A stretch of DNA of 64,000 nucleotides from Nemophila menziesii (GCA_029959085.1 JARWIR010000018.1:3224001-3288000); one strand, 5' to 3'. Shown: positions 34,489 through 46,705, counted from the stretch's first letter. Numbers and translations: made by a program. The notes: generated by a model not told the origin, from the letters alone.

Positions 34489-35823
34489 TTAACCAGCGCG
34501 AGGCTGGTTATCGGTGTTGCGGCCATGAACTTTCTCTTGCGTAAGAATACCATAGGTGGCGTGTTGAATTGTGCTCACCCCCATTAACATGTTTCGGAGA
34601 AGTTCTAGCTCTTTTGTAACGTTTCCCAAAGATGCAATCATCTTCACTTGATTCTCTTCTAACACCTTCACTTTCGCTTCCAACTCATCAGTTGTATGCA
34701 TCTTCTTCTTTGGAGGAGCTCTAGGATTCCTTGTTGCTTTCACCACCTCATCATGAATATTCTTGATCAAAGTTAAACCCATACTCTCACACACTACAAC
34801 ACGATCAATCTCTGCGTCTTTACGCGGAACCTTTGCGCCTAAACACAAAGCAGTGACGGTACAAGGAAATTTGAGATTTTGTTGTGAAGTAGGAATTCTA
34901 GCAAATTCCATGATGGTATCATATATCACACGAGAAACATCCATGGGTTTCTCCTCAATAATACACTTAATGAACAAAAGATGCTCCTTCTTCACTTCCG
35001 ATATGTGTTTAACTCCGAAGAAGGTAGGAATTATGAAACGTGACCAAATCTTAGCACATGGTAGCAAGTTACTACTATACATCTGTCCAGGATATCTCTC
35101 TCCTTCGGGAATTGGGCGGGCCCCATCAACAAGCACTTTCCCCCAAAGGGATTCATAATTAAACGAAGGCTCTTTAAGAGATTCTTGAAACAGACATATT
35201 CCAGAAAACTCGGGTAATTTCAATGATTTACGAATAAGTTCAACGGAGAAAGGAACTACCTTTTTGCGAATAATGACAGCTTCTTTTGAGAAGGCGATTC
35301 CTTCACAAAAATCTCGCACCAAGGTAGGAATATACTCAAGCTTCCTTTCTCTCAATTCCTTCCATCCCAATTTATCACAAGTAACACCATAATCTTTATA
35401 AGCACTAGTCATAATACCTTTAGGAAGATTCATCTCCTCACCAAACTTCAAAAATTCAATTCGATCACGAACCTGAGCATCCCATGGAACGAAGACTCTC
35501 TTAGGCTTTTGAGCCCAAGCTTTCCTACGCGGAGCTTTTGGTTGTTGCACTGGTTCTTCGGGTACCTCTTGTTCAGTTTCTTCCTCAATCTCTTCTTCAA
35601 CTTCTTCCTCACTTTCTTCATCACTCTCATCAATTAACCTGCTCTTTTTCGGATTAGCCTTACTCGGATTTTCTTTTCTTTTCGGAGCAATTGGGTTTTG
35701 GACAGTCTTTTTGGATCGCGAATCCGGAATCTCAATTGCTTGGTCTGGGCTAGCTCCAATATTGTTCCTGTTTCTTGGTATGTTTCTTCGATAGTTACAC
35801 ATGGAATCGGTTCTGTTAGTCAT
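34489..35823 (-). CDS. E3 ORF3, intact 444-aa plant-transposon-domain protein
   Basis: The start is MTNRTDSMCN, the conserved MT(N/Q)RT start. Residues 1-60 are basic and low complexity. Residues 65-92 are acidic (Glu-rich). Residues 100-330 form the conserved domain (KRVFVPWDAQ, DRIEFLKFGEEMNLP, LGWKELRERKLEYIPTLV, VVPFSVELIRKSLKLPEF, WSRFIIPTFFGVKH). Residues 370-415 contain a heptad pattern (DELEAKVKVLEENQVKMIAS) that suggests a coiled coil. I see no transmembrane segment or signal peptide. The domain resembles Pfam Transposase_32 (putative plant transposon protein). Its role is unknown. It is the only undamaged long ORF of E3. The CGCCACC region near its end and the hairpin follow closely. 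A DNA- or RNA-binding, multimerising protein is my inference from composition only. Confidence 0.87.
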   Translation of the reverse strand: MTNRTDSMCNYRRNIPRNRNNIGASPDQAIEIPDSRSKKTVQNPIAPKRKENPSKANPKKSRLIDESDEESEEEVEEEIEEETEQEVPEEPVQQPKAPRRKAWAQKPKRVFVPWDAQVRDRIEFLKFGEEMNLPKGIMTSAYKDYGVTCDKLGWKELRERKLEYIPTLVRDFCEGIAFSKEAVIIRKKVVPFSVELIRKSLKLPEFSGICLFQESLKEPSFNYESLWGKVLVDGARPIPEGERYPGQMYSSNLLPCAKIWSRFIIPTFFGVKHISEVKKEHLLFIKCIIEEKPMDVSRVIYDTIMEFARIPTSQQNLKFPCTVTALCLGAKVPRKDAEIDRVVVCESMGLTLIKNIHDEVVKATRNPRAPPKKKMHTTDELEAKVKVLEENQVKMIASLGNVTKELELLRNMLMGVSTIQHATYGILTQEKVHGRNTDNQPRAG

Positions 35824-36213
35824 CTCTTTTCACCCCAAACTCAAAACTTCAAATAGAGAAAAAGCTAGAGAAAAGCTTTGAAATTTGATGTTTTGAGGCT
35901 TAAAACTTGAAGGATTAGGTGGAATGTGAGATGGGTTAAGGTTATTTGAGAGGGATTTTGAAAGAATTGGGTTTAATTTCAAGGTTGGGAGAAAGAAATT
36001 TTTGGAGAAAATATGATTTTTGGTGATGTTTTGGAGAAGATGTGAGTTGATTTTGTGTTTTTGTGATGATAGAAGGCTTGATTTGATGATTTTATAGCTG
36101 TTTGGCGATGATTTTCGGAGTAGGTGGAGGCAAGGATTCGGAATATAAGGTTTGGCTTGGAAAAGAGGCAAAAAACTAGGTTTAATAAACTCAAAACCGC
36201 CTCTCGCAACAGC
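35824..36213 (-). other. E3 putative ORF3 leader
   Basis: It reads on the minus strand as a long noncoding leader. It begins with a PPT-like TTTGAGTTTGGGGTG (35831-35845) just ahead of the ATG and carries a weak TTATATTCC TATA-like site (36140-36149) about 70 bp from the first palindrome. Confidence 0.45.
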
Positions 36214-36393
36214 TGGCCGGCTAGCCGGCGGATTCGCCGCATGCCGGTCGCGAAGGCGGCGAAAAATAATTACTACTTTTGACATTTTTTTTTACCTCAA
36301 AACGCAAGTATATTGCGTCGTCGCTGACGCAGTGATCAGAACTCTCGACATTCTTGGCCGGCTAGCCGGCGGATTCGCCGGCATGCCGGTCAA
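36214..36393. promoter_or_regulatory. E3 paired-palindrome array, units nearest ORF3
   Basis: Cores start at 36217 (CCGGCTAGCCGG) and 36237 (CCGCATGCCGGT, damaged), then 36358 (CCGGCTAGCCGG) and 36378 (CCGGCATGCCGG). GCCGGCTAGCCGGC at 36216-36229 and 36357-36370 is a perfect 14-bp palindrome. The cores are 20-21 bp apart. The units are 141 bp apart. A solo LTR separates these from the other two units. Confidence 0.82.
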
Positions 36394-36420
36394 ATGTCGA
36401 TGGCGCATTTGATGACGCAG

Positions 36421-38183
36421 TGATGTCTCCCGTTTTGTTCTAATTATTAGCCCCTTGGAGACATCCTTTTAGGTGAATAAATGACTTGTTTGATAGACTT
36501 TTAAGCTTATTTGATCATATTACACTTTCTCCCTTTGGAAATTAACTATTTGCAGAATCTGAGCTTTTGTGCGTAAATTTGACTATTTTTAATGTAAAGT
36601 TAATTGGTTCTTGAATTTCATGAAAGACCAATCCAAGGAGAAAAAGTGAGAATAAAGTCTTAGTGTATTTTAGAGTGTTAGGAAATGATTTCTAGTCGAG
36701 TTTCTATTTTTAGAGTACACTTTCCTATTTCGATTTTTTGATTTCTTGATTTATTCTTTTTAAGCATATGCGGTTTAATTATTTATTTAATGTGAAGCTT
36801 TAAAGAGATAAATGGTAATTACTTAGAGGCCAAGTCAAGATAAAGATGAAAGGAAAGAAGATTTACATGGAAATAAGAAGATTTGGTAAAGATTTATTCA
36901 AAGGAGGAAAAGATAAAGCTGCCTTTTGAAATCTGAAATCCAGCCACGTTTTAAGAATTAAATCATAATAAAAGATTGGCATGGATTCTGGACGATTGGT
37001 CTGCACCAATAGAAAGAGCTTTCCAAGACAAGTGGTTTCATATATTGGAACTTCTCAAACGGATAAGTATTGAAAAAGATATGACCAAATCAAATCAGCA
37101 AAATCTTACCTTCTAAGAGCTACGAATTTGAGAGTCTTTGACTTGTCTTCCACTCCAAGCAAAATTCGACCTAGGGGCTTCCAACACCTATAAATACACC
37201 CCTTAACCTCCTACTTTCAGACACTTCAGAGAAATATACAAGAGGCTTAAGGTTTTCAAGTCATAGCACAAAGGAGAGAAGAAGCTAGAAGCTGGAGGAA
37301 TCTTGTTCTTCCAACCATAGTCATTCTACCCTTTAGATTTTTCGTTTATCTTTTGTATTTGAACATGAATTCCTTTTATTTAATGTTAGTTTTTAATTCC
37401 ATCATGAGCTAAATTTCTTTATACTTGAGAATCGCATAAAAGGGATGAACCTTAATTAATTAATCTATGTTTTGAATTTGGGATTGTTAGATTTAAATAG
37501 GATTGAGTTTTATATATTGGATATTACTTTGTTTTTATTACTAATTCTTTTAGGAACAACTAGAATTAGCTTTTAGTATTTGGGCTATTCCATATAGTGG
37601 CGTATGGATCATCCGACAAGGGGGTTTGAACACAGATCTAGGTAATACCCGTGTAATGTCCGTTATTGACCGACAGGCTTAACTAGTTACATAGCCAAAG
37701 AGGTAAAATCTTATCATCCGAAAAGCAATATTCGACCATACAGGTGTTTATGATACTTTAGGATAGCTTCTAGGTCCATCCGACAGGGGGCTAGGAGATA
37801 TTAGAGTCCCGACTAATATTATAATTCCAATTCTACCCTTAAACATAACATAGATTACATTGATTAGGTGGATTCCTTTGCGAGGATCAAGTATATCTCT
37901 CTTATCTGAAGTTAGTCGTTATTTGCTTTATTTCTTTTCTGTTAATTTAATCTTTAGTCTTTATTTTATTTGCATCTTTTAATTTACAAAAACCAAACAA
38001 AAATTCTATCTTTTATTTTTCTGTTTAGCAATTATCTCTACTATCTGATTAATATTTGGGTTGAACCTAATCCGTCCCTGAGAACGAACTTGTTTATCAT
38101 ATATTACTTGGGACAACCGTACACTTGCGGTTAAGTGGTTCCTCTATTTTGCACTTAATTTTATAACACCCTAGGACCCACCA
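36421..38183 (+). mobile_element. Solo LTR 1 (1763 bp) inside the E3 palindrome array
   Basis: It begins TGATGTCTCC and ends GGACCCACCA, flanked by CGCAG at 36416-36420 and 38184-38188. A TATA box, TATAAATA, lies at 37189-37196. The terminal inverted repeat at its start ends in GGAGACATCC. It is closely related to solo LTR 2 at 53915. It formed by LTR-LTR recombination of a full element. Confidence 0.93.
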
Positions 38184-38235
38184 CGCAGCAACCTTGCGTC
38201 GTCGCTGACGCAAGGACCAGAACCTTTCCTCCATT

Positions 38236-38394
38236 TGGCCGGCTAGCCGGTCAGTTGACCGGCATGCCGGCGGAATCTCGATAGCGCGAATGATGACGCA
38301 GCATTGCTGCGTTGTCGCTGACGCAGTGGTCAGAGAGTTGGGGTCCTTCAGCTCGTTTGGCCGGTATGCCGGCCAGCTCGCCGGCTAGCCGGTC
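38236..38394. promoter_or_regulatory. E3 paired-palindrome array, units nearest integrase
   Basis: Cores start at 38239 (CCGGCTAGCCGG) and 38259 (CCGGCATGCCGG), then 38361 (CCGGTATGCCGG) and 38381 (CCGGCTAGCCGG). Both pairs have exactly 20-bp spacing. Repeated CTGCGTC/GACGCAG words fill the spacer. Confidence 0.83.
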
Positions 38395-38632
38395 AGACTT
38401 GCTGTGGACTTCAATTTTTTTTCGTTTTCTCATCGTTTTGACCCCAAACTCATGACCATTATACCCCTGAAATCATCAAAAACAAACACCCTTCCTCATT
38501 TCTTTTTAAAAATAAACACTAAATTAACGAAAACCAATCTAATTTAAACTACGAAAAATAAAAACTTAAACTAATATACAAGAAATTGGCTTTTGTTTAA
38601 CGTCGTTAAGCTCGACGGGTTACCTCGTGCTT

Positions 38633-41600
38633 CTAAGGAGCTTCGAGGAGGTACATGACCTCTCCGGGATGTGGGTCTTTTGCACGATCGGTGTCTTCAC
38701 CTCCATGATAAATTTTTAAACGATGACCGTTCACCATGAATGTACGGTTCTCAAGTGGATGTTCTATCTCTATAGCTCCATGAGGTGTAACCTTGGTTAC
38801 AATGTAAGGACCCGACCACTTCGATCTTAGTTTCCCCGGATAATTACTGAACTTCGAATTATACTTCAACACTCTTTGTCCCACTACAAAGTTCTTCTCT
38901 CGAATTCGATTATCATGCCATCTCTTAGTATTTTCTTTATAAAGCTTAGCATTTTCATAAGCATGTAATCTGAATTCATCGAGCTCATTAAGTTTCATCA
39001 TTCGATTCTCACCAGCTAGCGTAGGATCTAGATTTAACTTTGCAATAGCCCAATAGGCACCCATTTCTAACTCAAGAGGTAAGTGACAAGCCTTACCATA
39101 CACCATTCGATACGGAGAAGCACCTACTGGAGTTTTGAAAGCAGTTCGATATGCCCAAAGTGCATCATCTGATTTCATAGACCAATCTTTTCTAGTAGGA
39201 CCAACAGTCTTCTCTAAGATAGACTTTACCTCACGATTTGATACTTCGGCTTGACCATTGGCTTGTGGATGATAGGCAGTAGATACACGATGTCTGACTC
39301 CATATTTCTCTAGAACAGTCTTTAAATACTTATTAACGAAATGAGTACCTCCATCGCTAATAATCACCCTTGGAGTTCCATGTCTAGTGAAAATATGTGA
39401 TTTTAAGAACTTAATCACCACTCTAGAATCATTGGTGGGTAAAGCTACTGCTTCTACCCACTTAGACACGTAATCAACAGCTAATAAGATGTAGAGGTTA
39501 CCATTTGAAGGAACGAACGGACCCATAAAATCTATACCCCAAACATCGAATATTTCAACTTCTAACACATTATTACGTGGCATCTCATCCCTCTTGGATA
39601 TGTTTCCGGTAAATTGGCATCTATTACATCTTTTAGTGTATTCATGACAATCTTTTATAATAGAAGGCCAATAGAAACCAGATTGTAATACCTTAGCAGC
39701 AGTTCGATCTCCTTTGAAATGTCCACCATAAGGTGAATCATGACACCCAGCTATAATCGCCTCAATTTCTTCCTTGGCTACACACCTTCTTACCATCTGA
39801 TCAGCACACACTTTGTAGAGGAAAGGATCCTCCCAAAAGAATTGTCTTGCACGGTGAGCTAATCTTTTTCTCTCTTGATAAGTTGAACCTTCAGGAAAAG
39901 ACCCACTTACCACTAAGTTTGCAATATCCGCATATCAAGGAGCTTCATAATCACGAACTACGAATAAATTCTCATCTGGAAACTCTTCCCTAACTGCTTC
40001 AGTACCATTATTCAACTCTGAACCTTCTAACCTCGATAGATGATCTGCAACCTGATTCTCACACTCTTTTCTATCCTTGATCTCTAAATCGAACTCTTGA
40101 AGCAATAAAACCCATCTGATTAACCTTGGTTTAGCATCCTTCATCTCCATAAGATATCGAATCGCTGAATGATCTGTATAAACAATAACTTTCGCTCCAA
40201 GAAGATAAGAGCGAAATTTATCGAATGAATACACAACCGCTAGCAACTCCTTTTCTGTAACTGTATAGTTCACTTGAGCACCATTAAAAGTTTTACTAGC
40301 ATAATAAATCGAATGAAAAACTTTATCTTTTCTTTGTCCTAATACAGCTCCCATACATAAATCACTCGCATCACACATAACCTCAAACGGTAAATTCCAA
40401 TCTAGAGGCACTACTATAGGAGCAGCAATAAGCTTTTCTTTGATTGCTTTAAAGGTCGCTAAGCAAGCTTCATCAAAAAGGAATTTGGAATCCTTTTCAA
40501 GTAAGTTGCATAACGATTTCGCAATCTTAGAAAAGTCTTTGATAAATCGCCTATAAAAGCCATCATGGCCTAGAAAACTTCTTACCCCTTTTACAGAAAC
40601 AGGAGGGGGAAGAGTTTTAATTACCTCAATCTTCGCTCTATCGACTTCCAATCCAACACTCGAAACTTTGTGACCCAGAACAATACCTTCGCGAACCATG
40701 AACTGACACTTCTCCCAGTTTAGAACCAAATCTGTTTCTTTGCATCTGATTAACACTTTCTCCAAATTATCTAAACACTTATCAAAATCATCACCAAATA
40801 TAGAGAAATCATCCATAAACACTTCAAGAAAGTTATCGATCATATCCCAGAAGATGGCCATCATGCATCTTTGAAAGGTAGCAGGAGCATTACACAACCC
40901 AAATGGCATCCTACGATATGAAAAAGTACCAAAGGGGCATGTAAATGTTGTTTTATGTTGATCTTCTGGAGCCACGTAAATCTGATTATACCCAGAATAA
41001 CCATCCAAGAAGCAGTAGTACTCTCTTCCGGCTAATTTATCTAACATCTGATCTATGAAGGGTAAAGGAAAATGATCTTTTCTGGTGGCCTTGTTCAGCT
41101 TTCTATAATCCATGCAAACTCTCCATCCAACTACCATTCTTGAAGGAATTGCTTCATTTTTATCGTTAAGAACTGTTGTCATTCCTCCTTTCTTCGGTAC
41201 ACACTGAACCGGACTCACCCATTCACTACTCGAGATGGGATAAATAATCCCCGCATCTAAAAGTTTGATCACCTCTTTCTTTACCACTTCCTTCATAGCA
41301 GGCATTAATCTTCTTTGACCTTCAACTGCGCGTGCGTTAACATCTTCAAGTATGATTTTGTGTTGACAATAGGATGGACTAATGCCTTTGATGTCAGCAA
41401 TTGTCCAACCTATTGCTTCTTTGTTTGCCCTTAACACACGCAACAGTTTATCTTCTTGAGGACCTGTTAAATTAGCTGAAACAATAACAGGTAGAGTTTC
41501 ATTAGTACCTAAATACGCATACCTCAAGTGTGCTGGTAATGGTTTTTCTTCCAATTCCGGAGGAGATTCAATTGAAGGCTTCTTTTTAGGAACAATCTTC

Positions 41601-42253
41601 CCCGGTTCTCTCACAGGTTCATAGGCAGGACGCCTATACTTCGGATTTTCAGAATTGAGAGCAGCTATTGTTTCAGTAAGCTCTTCCATCATCTCAGGTG
41701 AATCTAATGTTAAAGCAGCCTGCAAGATATCATCAAAATTTAAACAATTAAATACCTCTTGCGATGCTTGCTCCGCTACATCCATTCTGAAGCAATCTTC
41801 CTGAGAATCTGGGAATTTCATAGCTCGAAATACATTGAATTTTACTTCCTCATCTTGTATCCTCATCGTTAATTCGCCATTCTCTACATCGATCAATGTT
41901 CTCTCTGTAGCTAGGAATGGTCTACCCAAAATAATGGGGACATATCTATCTGCATTGTATTCAATTATTACGAAATCAACAGGAAATATAAGTGTACCTG
42001 CCTTAACAAGGACATCCTCAATGCGGCCTTCAGGATGAGCAAGAGACCTGTCCGCCATTTGCAAGACCATAGAAGTGGGTCTTGCGTTTCCAATTTTTAG
42101 CTTATCAAATATCGACTTGGGCATCAAATTGATGCTTGCTCCCAAGTCACATAGCGCTTTTCCTTTCCATTCCTCTCCAATCGATATGGGAATCGTGAAA
42201 CTCCCCGGATCTACTAACTTCGGAGGTAATTTACTCTGACAAATCGCGCTACA
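38633..42253 (-). pseudogene. E3 protease-RT-RNase H-integrase, one in-frame stop
   Basis: A single frame runs from the TAG at 42254-42256 to the stop at 38633, broken only by TGA at 39935-39937, where E1 has Trp (TGG). It holds protease (GASINLMPK, IILGRPFLAT), RT with FMDDFSIFG, RNase H ([20 protein letters not shown]) and integrase ([50 protein letters not shown]), then [18 protein letters not shown]. It ends at the same point as E1 Pol (MYLLEAP against MYLLETP). The damage is slight and fits recent inactivation. Confidence 0.9.
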
Positions 42254-43561
42254 CTATTCCGGAAGACCAATCATCTCATTATCACAATAGGGCCTTTTGT
42301 TAGTGAGGGCCCTCTTCAAAAACTTCGTGTACTTAGGAATATCTCGAATCGCCTCAAGTAACGGAATATTAATACTTAGACCCTTCACTCTATTAAAGAA
42401 TTTCTGAAAATCACCCAAATCACCCTTTTTCTGAACTCGCGATGGAAACGGTGGTGGAGGGCGATTAATCACAATATCATCCTTCTTTTTCGGAACTTCT
42501 CTTGGTCTCACTATTTCTTCAACCTCACTATCTTTCTCATTTTCTTTCTCTTTCTCAACCACTTCCTTTTCTTTTCTTGGTATTTCTTTCTCTTTCATAA
42601 CGGGAAAAGGAGGTGGAGGAAGATTCTTACCACTTCTCAATGTAACAGCATTACAATCTTCGCGTTGCTTCGGATTCTCAGTATCGCTTGGAAGTTGTCC
42701 TTGTGGACGTTGATTGAGTTGTTTATTAATCTGGCTTAGCTGATTCTGGAACAAACTCATATTGGCTTCGATTGCATTTTGACGTTCCATAGCTTGTGTT
42801 TGGAGAGCAATTAAATTTTCAACTGATTTCTGAAGAGCGACTACTCCTTCTTGTGGATGGGCAGGTAGGGCTTTTTGGTTTAAAGTTTCATCGTATGTAT
42901 TTCGAGGAGTATTCTGAGGAGCTTGCCTTTGTACATAATTACCCTAATTCTGTCCTCCTTGATAATTGTTGTGTGGTCTTGGATTATAGTTGTTACCTTG
43001 GGGACGCGGCTGATACGCATAGGTAGGATTGGCTGCCCCATTAGGATTTGAGTATTGAAACCCAGGATGGTTTCTGTTAGGTTGATATCCATTACCACTT
43101 GAATTGAAGTTACCTCTATTGGACATAAACATCACGAATTCTTGGTTATTCGGACAACCTTCCTCATCATGATCATCTACTTTGCAAATCGAACACATAT
43201 AAACCTCTTGTGCAGCATGCACAGCTACCTTCTTACCCGAAAATCCTTCCTTTACAGCTAAAGTAAGCTGCTTCAATTGTTGCTCAATAGTACTCTGAAT
43301 CTTATTCTCAAACGTAGCAAATTTTTCTTCTATATCAACATTATTCACTCCCTTGACCGGTGTTCTTACTGAATTCCACCCAACTTCATTCTTGACTGTT
43401 CTCTCTAAGATGATTTTAGCATGAGCGGGTTGAACTTGAAGAAAACCTGCACCACATAGCGTATCCAATTTCTCTCTTGAATTCCCATCAAGGCCTCTAT
43501 AAAAGATCTTTAACTGTTGTTGTTCTGAAAAGCCATGATTGGGAACCTTACGTAAACACAT
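42254..43561 (-). pseudogene. E3 gag C-terminal part, in-frame stops
   Basis: It holds the second Gag block, a complete CCHC knuckle (CSICKVDDHDEEGC, CX2CX4HX4C), an N/Q/P-rich linker and a Lys/Glu-rich stretch leading to protease. Stops are TAG at 42944-42946 and TAG at 42254-42256, where E1 has CAA and GAA. The frame is the same as in pol downstream, so gag-pol was one reading frame. Confidence 0.87.
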
Positions 43562-43613
43562 CTAGAATCTTGTCCAACTCTTACCCAAAGTTTCATCATA
43601 TTCTTGTCCAACC

Positions 43614-44270
43614 TTACGTCAATTCTAATTCAGCATCTAACCTCATGTTACTTGGGTAATACCTGTCAAAGAAAGCAATCTCTAATTGGTCCCAGTTGGT
43701 TATCTTCGTAGGATCTTGCGTATCATGCCATTCACTTGCTCCATCAATAGCAAAGAATTTAAACGCAGCAAAATACATCTGTTCTCTCAAAACTCCTTGT
43801 GTGATATAAGAATCACATATCTGTTTAAACTTCTGTACTGCTCTAAGAGGATCTTCTGATGGTCTACCACGAAAATTTCCAAAGTTTTGGAATTGAGCTA
43901 ACATACCCGAATCTGGACGGAATCTCAGAACATCTATATCTGGAGCACCTACTCCTATAGCTGGAGCACGGAATGGAACTTCTGGAGGACCATTAGTAAA
44001 CCACGGATCTTGATTCATCACTATTTGAACTTGAGGATTAGGAATCACTGGTGGAACGGGAGGGATAGCGCCTGGGGCCAAAGGTTGGCCATTTGCGCCT
44101 AGTTGATTGTTTTGACCATTAAGATTGATATCTTCCATTCTGTTACTTAATTCTTCTACTTCTAAAGCTTCTCGTTCTCTTCTTCTCTTGTTAGCAAGTC
44201 TGATCAACGATTCTGGATTACTAAGGATCAGAGGTGTTGGCTCTAGATCCTTGAATAGTCTTCTTCGCAT
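43614..44270 (-). pseudogene. E3 gag N-terminal part
   Basis: It starts MRRRLFKDLEP, 108 nt after the PBS. It has a basic segment, a Pro-rich segment and the Gag core PSEDPLRAVQKFKQICDSY. It ends in a TAA at 43614, and a frameshift between 43561 and 43614 separates it from the next gag part, whose frame starts after a TAG near 43561. Confidence 0.85.
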
Positions 44271-44377
44271 ACACCAAACCTAAAAACCTGAAAAGAACTA
44301 AACAAAAAGCGTAAAACTGATAAAATAAAATAAATGCACTATCACTAAAGGATAAACACCGTGGTCACACGCTACCG

Positions 44378-44395
44378 TCCCCGGCAGCGGCGCCA
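44378..44395 (-). other. E3 primer-binding site, tRNA-Asp type
   Basis: The minus-strand TGGCGCCGCTGCCGGGGA lies six bases inside the 5' LTR end. Plant tRNA-Asp ends ...CCCCGGCAACGGCGCCA, a one-mismatch match over the PBS. tRNA-Asp priming is typical of Athila elements. Confidence 0.9.
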
Positions 44396-44401
44396 AAAAC
44401 T

Positions 44402-45963
44402 TGGTGGTCCTTTGTGTGTTCTAATAAATGCAATTAATAATCGAACCACAACCGCAAGTGTACGGTTGTCCCAAGTAGTAATAACTGATAAATCAGATTC
44501 GTTCCAAGGACGAAATGGTTGATCACAATGTCTAACAAATAGTGATTGATGCACTTATGAAAATAAAAGATAATAATATGTTTGTTTGGTTTTTGTTATT
44601 AAAGCTAATGAATGAAAGACAATTACTAAAATGTAAATAAAAGCTAAGACGCAAGTAAAATGATGTAAAACGCAATATGAGATGTAGCACTTGAGAACGC
44701 AAGGATCCTCCCTATCCTATTTCTTAACTTATGCTGTTTAAGGGATAAATTAGTCAATTACAATGGTCGGGATTCTAATTTCCTTATACCCCCGTCAGGG
44801 TGGACTATAAGGCGATCCTAAAGTGTCACTAGTCCCGTCAGGGTAAATATGATCCGCCGTTGGATGATTAAGTGTTATTACCTCATTGGCCCTAGGATTA
44901 GCTAAGCTCGTCAGAATCATTAACTTCTATCCTAGATTGAATAAATGGGTCCGTATTTAAACCCTCCGTCAGGATGATCCAATTGCCACTAATTGGAATA
45001 GCCTAAATACTACTACCTGTTCCTAGTTCATGACGCTAAAAACAGTAAATATTCATAATTTATCGAAAAGAGTAAAAACCCTAATTTAGTTTAATTCAAT
45101 AAAAACCCAAATTCAACATTCGTTAATTAATAAGATTGGGATTCACCCATTGTTTGTTCTCAAGCATTATAGAAAACTTAGCTCATATTAAAATGAAATA
45201 CGAAATTAAAAGTAATGGAATTCATATTGTTTACAAAATTAAAAAGATAAAAGAACCTAATTTCCGGAATCGGAATGACTACGAACGGAGATATAGACCC
45301 TCCCCAACTCTTGTAGCTTCTTCTCCTTCCTTCAGTTGCTTCTCTCTGGTGTTTTTTTTTCTTGCAGAATGTGAATTGTCTGTAAAATAGAAGTCCAGGC
45401 CTCTTTTTATAAGCAATAATTCGTTCTAAGGCTTTGACCAGAAAATGGAATATTAATTAAATGTCCAAGCCCACTTTCTAAGCCCAAAATCCCGTAACTG
45501 CTGATACACCTTCACTAAAACGGCTTTTCCCGATGCGTTATGACTCCGATTGACCTCATTCTAGTTGCTAAAGTTCCGTAACTCGATAAGGAATGATTTC
45601 TCTTCAAAGGTCAGCTGCTAAATCATCGCTTAAGTACCTCGAAATCAGCAATCTATGGCCTGGAAAATGGATTTTCAGCTCTAAAAATAATATCTTCGGG
45701 ATTTCTTTTCAAGTCTTGACTCTATCTTTTGATCTTTGACTTTCTCCTCGGATTCCTCTTCTAGCTAACATCTAAAACCTGTAAAATCTTCACTAAAAAT
45801 ACCAATATTACGTGCAAAAGCTTAATAAATCAAAAATGCTAGAAATAAAAGAGGAAAATCATATTATTGCATATTTAGTCCAAAAGTCTATCAAATTGAT
45901 TAAATAAACACCAAAAATGATGTCTCCTAAGGGTCGAAAATAAGAACAATTAAGGAGACATCA
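44402..45963 (-). repeat. E3 5' LTR
   Basis: It is 1562 bp and nearly identical to 31475-33037. The minus-strand TATA box TATAAAAAG is at 45403-45411. It ends GGAGACATCA, followed by ACTGG (45964-45968). Confidence 0.94.
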
Positions 45964-45968
45964 ACTGG

Positions 45969-46500
45969 TCATTAAAGTTAGATGATGCTCTCTGGGCTTA
46001 CAGAACAACATTTAAAACACCAGTTGGGGCCTCTCCTTATCGCATGGTCTACGACAAAGCATGTCATCTACCTATTGAGATTGAAGCTCGAGCCTTCTGG
46101 GCCATTAAAACTCTGAATCTGAAGCCAGAATTTGGCCGGAAAACAAAGGTTGATGCAGTTAAATGAGTTGGAGGAATTCCGTTCCCATGCCTATGAAAAT
46201 TCACGCCTTTATAAAGAGAAAACAAAGAGATGGCATCATAACCGAATCCGCCCAAAGAGGTTAGGGAGAGGACAAAAGGTACTATTATATAATTCTCGAT
46301 TCTCGAACTACCCAGGCAAGCTTAAATCCCGCTGGGGAGGGCCTTATATTGTTACAAGAGTCACACCTCATGGAGCGATCGAAATTGAACATCCAACCGA
46401 TCAAAGGACATTCATGATGAATGGCCAGTGTTTGAAAATGCACCATGATAGTGAAGAATTTGGGCGAGAGGAGACAATCCATCTCGCAGAATGTGCTTAG
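45969..46500 (+). pseudogene. E2 integrase C-terminal third, after the E3 insertion
   Basis: It continues the codons cut at 31474 (RTRKDW | [13 protein letters not shown]). A frameshift near 46125-46135 moves it to the frame that runs from about 46132 to the TAG at 46498-46500. That frame holds QLNELEEFRSHAYEN and [18 protein letters not shown]. Confidence 0.88.
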
Positions 46501-46705
46501 CCTGAGGTAACCGTCTAACTCAAAGTCGTTAAACAAAAGTGCTCTGGGGAGACACCCCTTTTTTAATTGCTTTCTAGATTAGTTTTAGTTTTATGTAGTG
46601 TATATTTTAATATGTTTACAAGCTGATAGGAGAGAAAGGTAGTGTGTTATTGTGCAGGAAATTGAGTTCGGGGTCAAGAGGAAAAATTTGGGAAAATTCT
46701 GGACC
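46501..46705 (+). other. E2 spacer between integrase and array
   Basis: It is noncoding and carries the PPT-like ATTGAGTTCGGGGTCAAGAG (46661-46680). Confidence 0.5.

Larger units (their letters stand above)
31475..45963 (-). mobile_element. Athila-like element E3, complete, youngest Athila copy here
   Basis: The two LTRs (1563 and 1562 bp) differ by roughly a dozen substitutions and one indel by eye. The ACTGG duplication is perfect. On the minus strand the order is 5' LTR, PBS, gag, pro-pol, palindrome array, ORF3, 3' noncoding region, PPT and 3' LTR. A 1763-bp solo LTR interrupts the array. Pol needs only a few codons to be open and ORF3 is intact. Confidence 0.95.

Noticed and set aside
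34763..35158. Plus-strand 131-codon frame
   Set aside because: It is the antisense shadow of E3 ORF3.
34489..35823. ORF3 as a retroviral-type envelope
   Set aside because: No signal peptide, transmembrane helix or cleavage site can be seen. The position alone suggested env.
39935..42256. Programmed stop-codon readthrough in gag-pol (TAG at 42254, TGA at 39935)
   Set aside because: The stops occur at different codons in E1, E2 and E3, and replace Trp, Gln or Glu codons in their relatives. Ordinary decay explains them.
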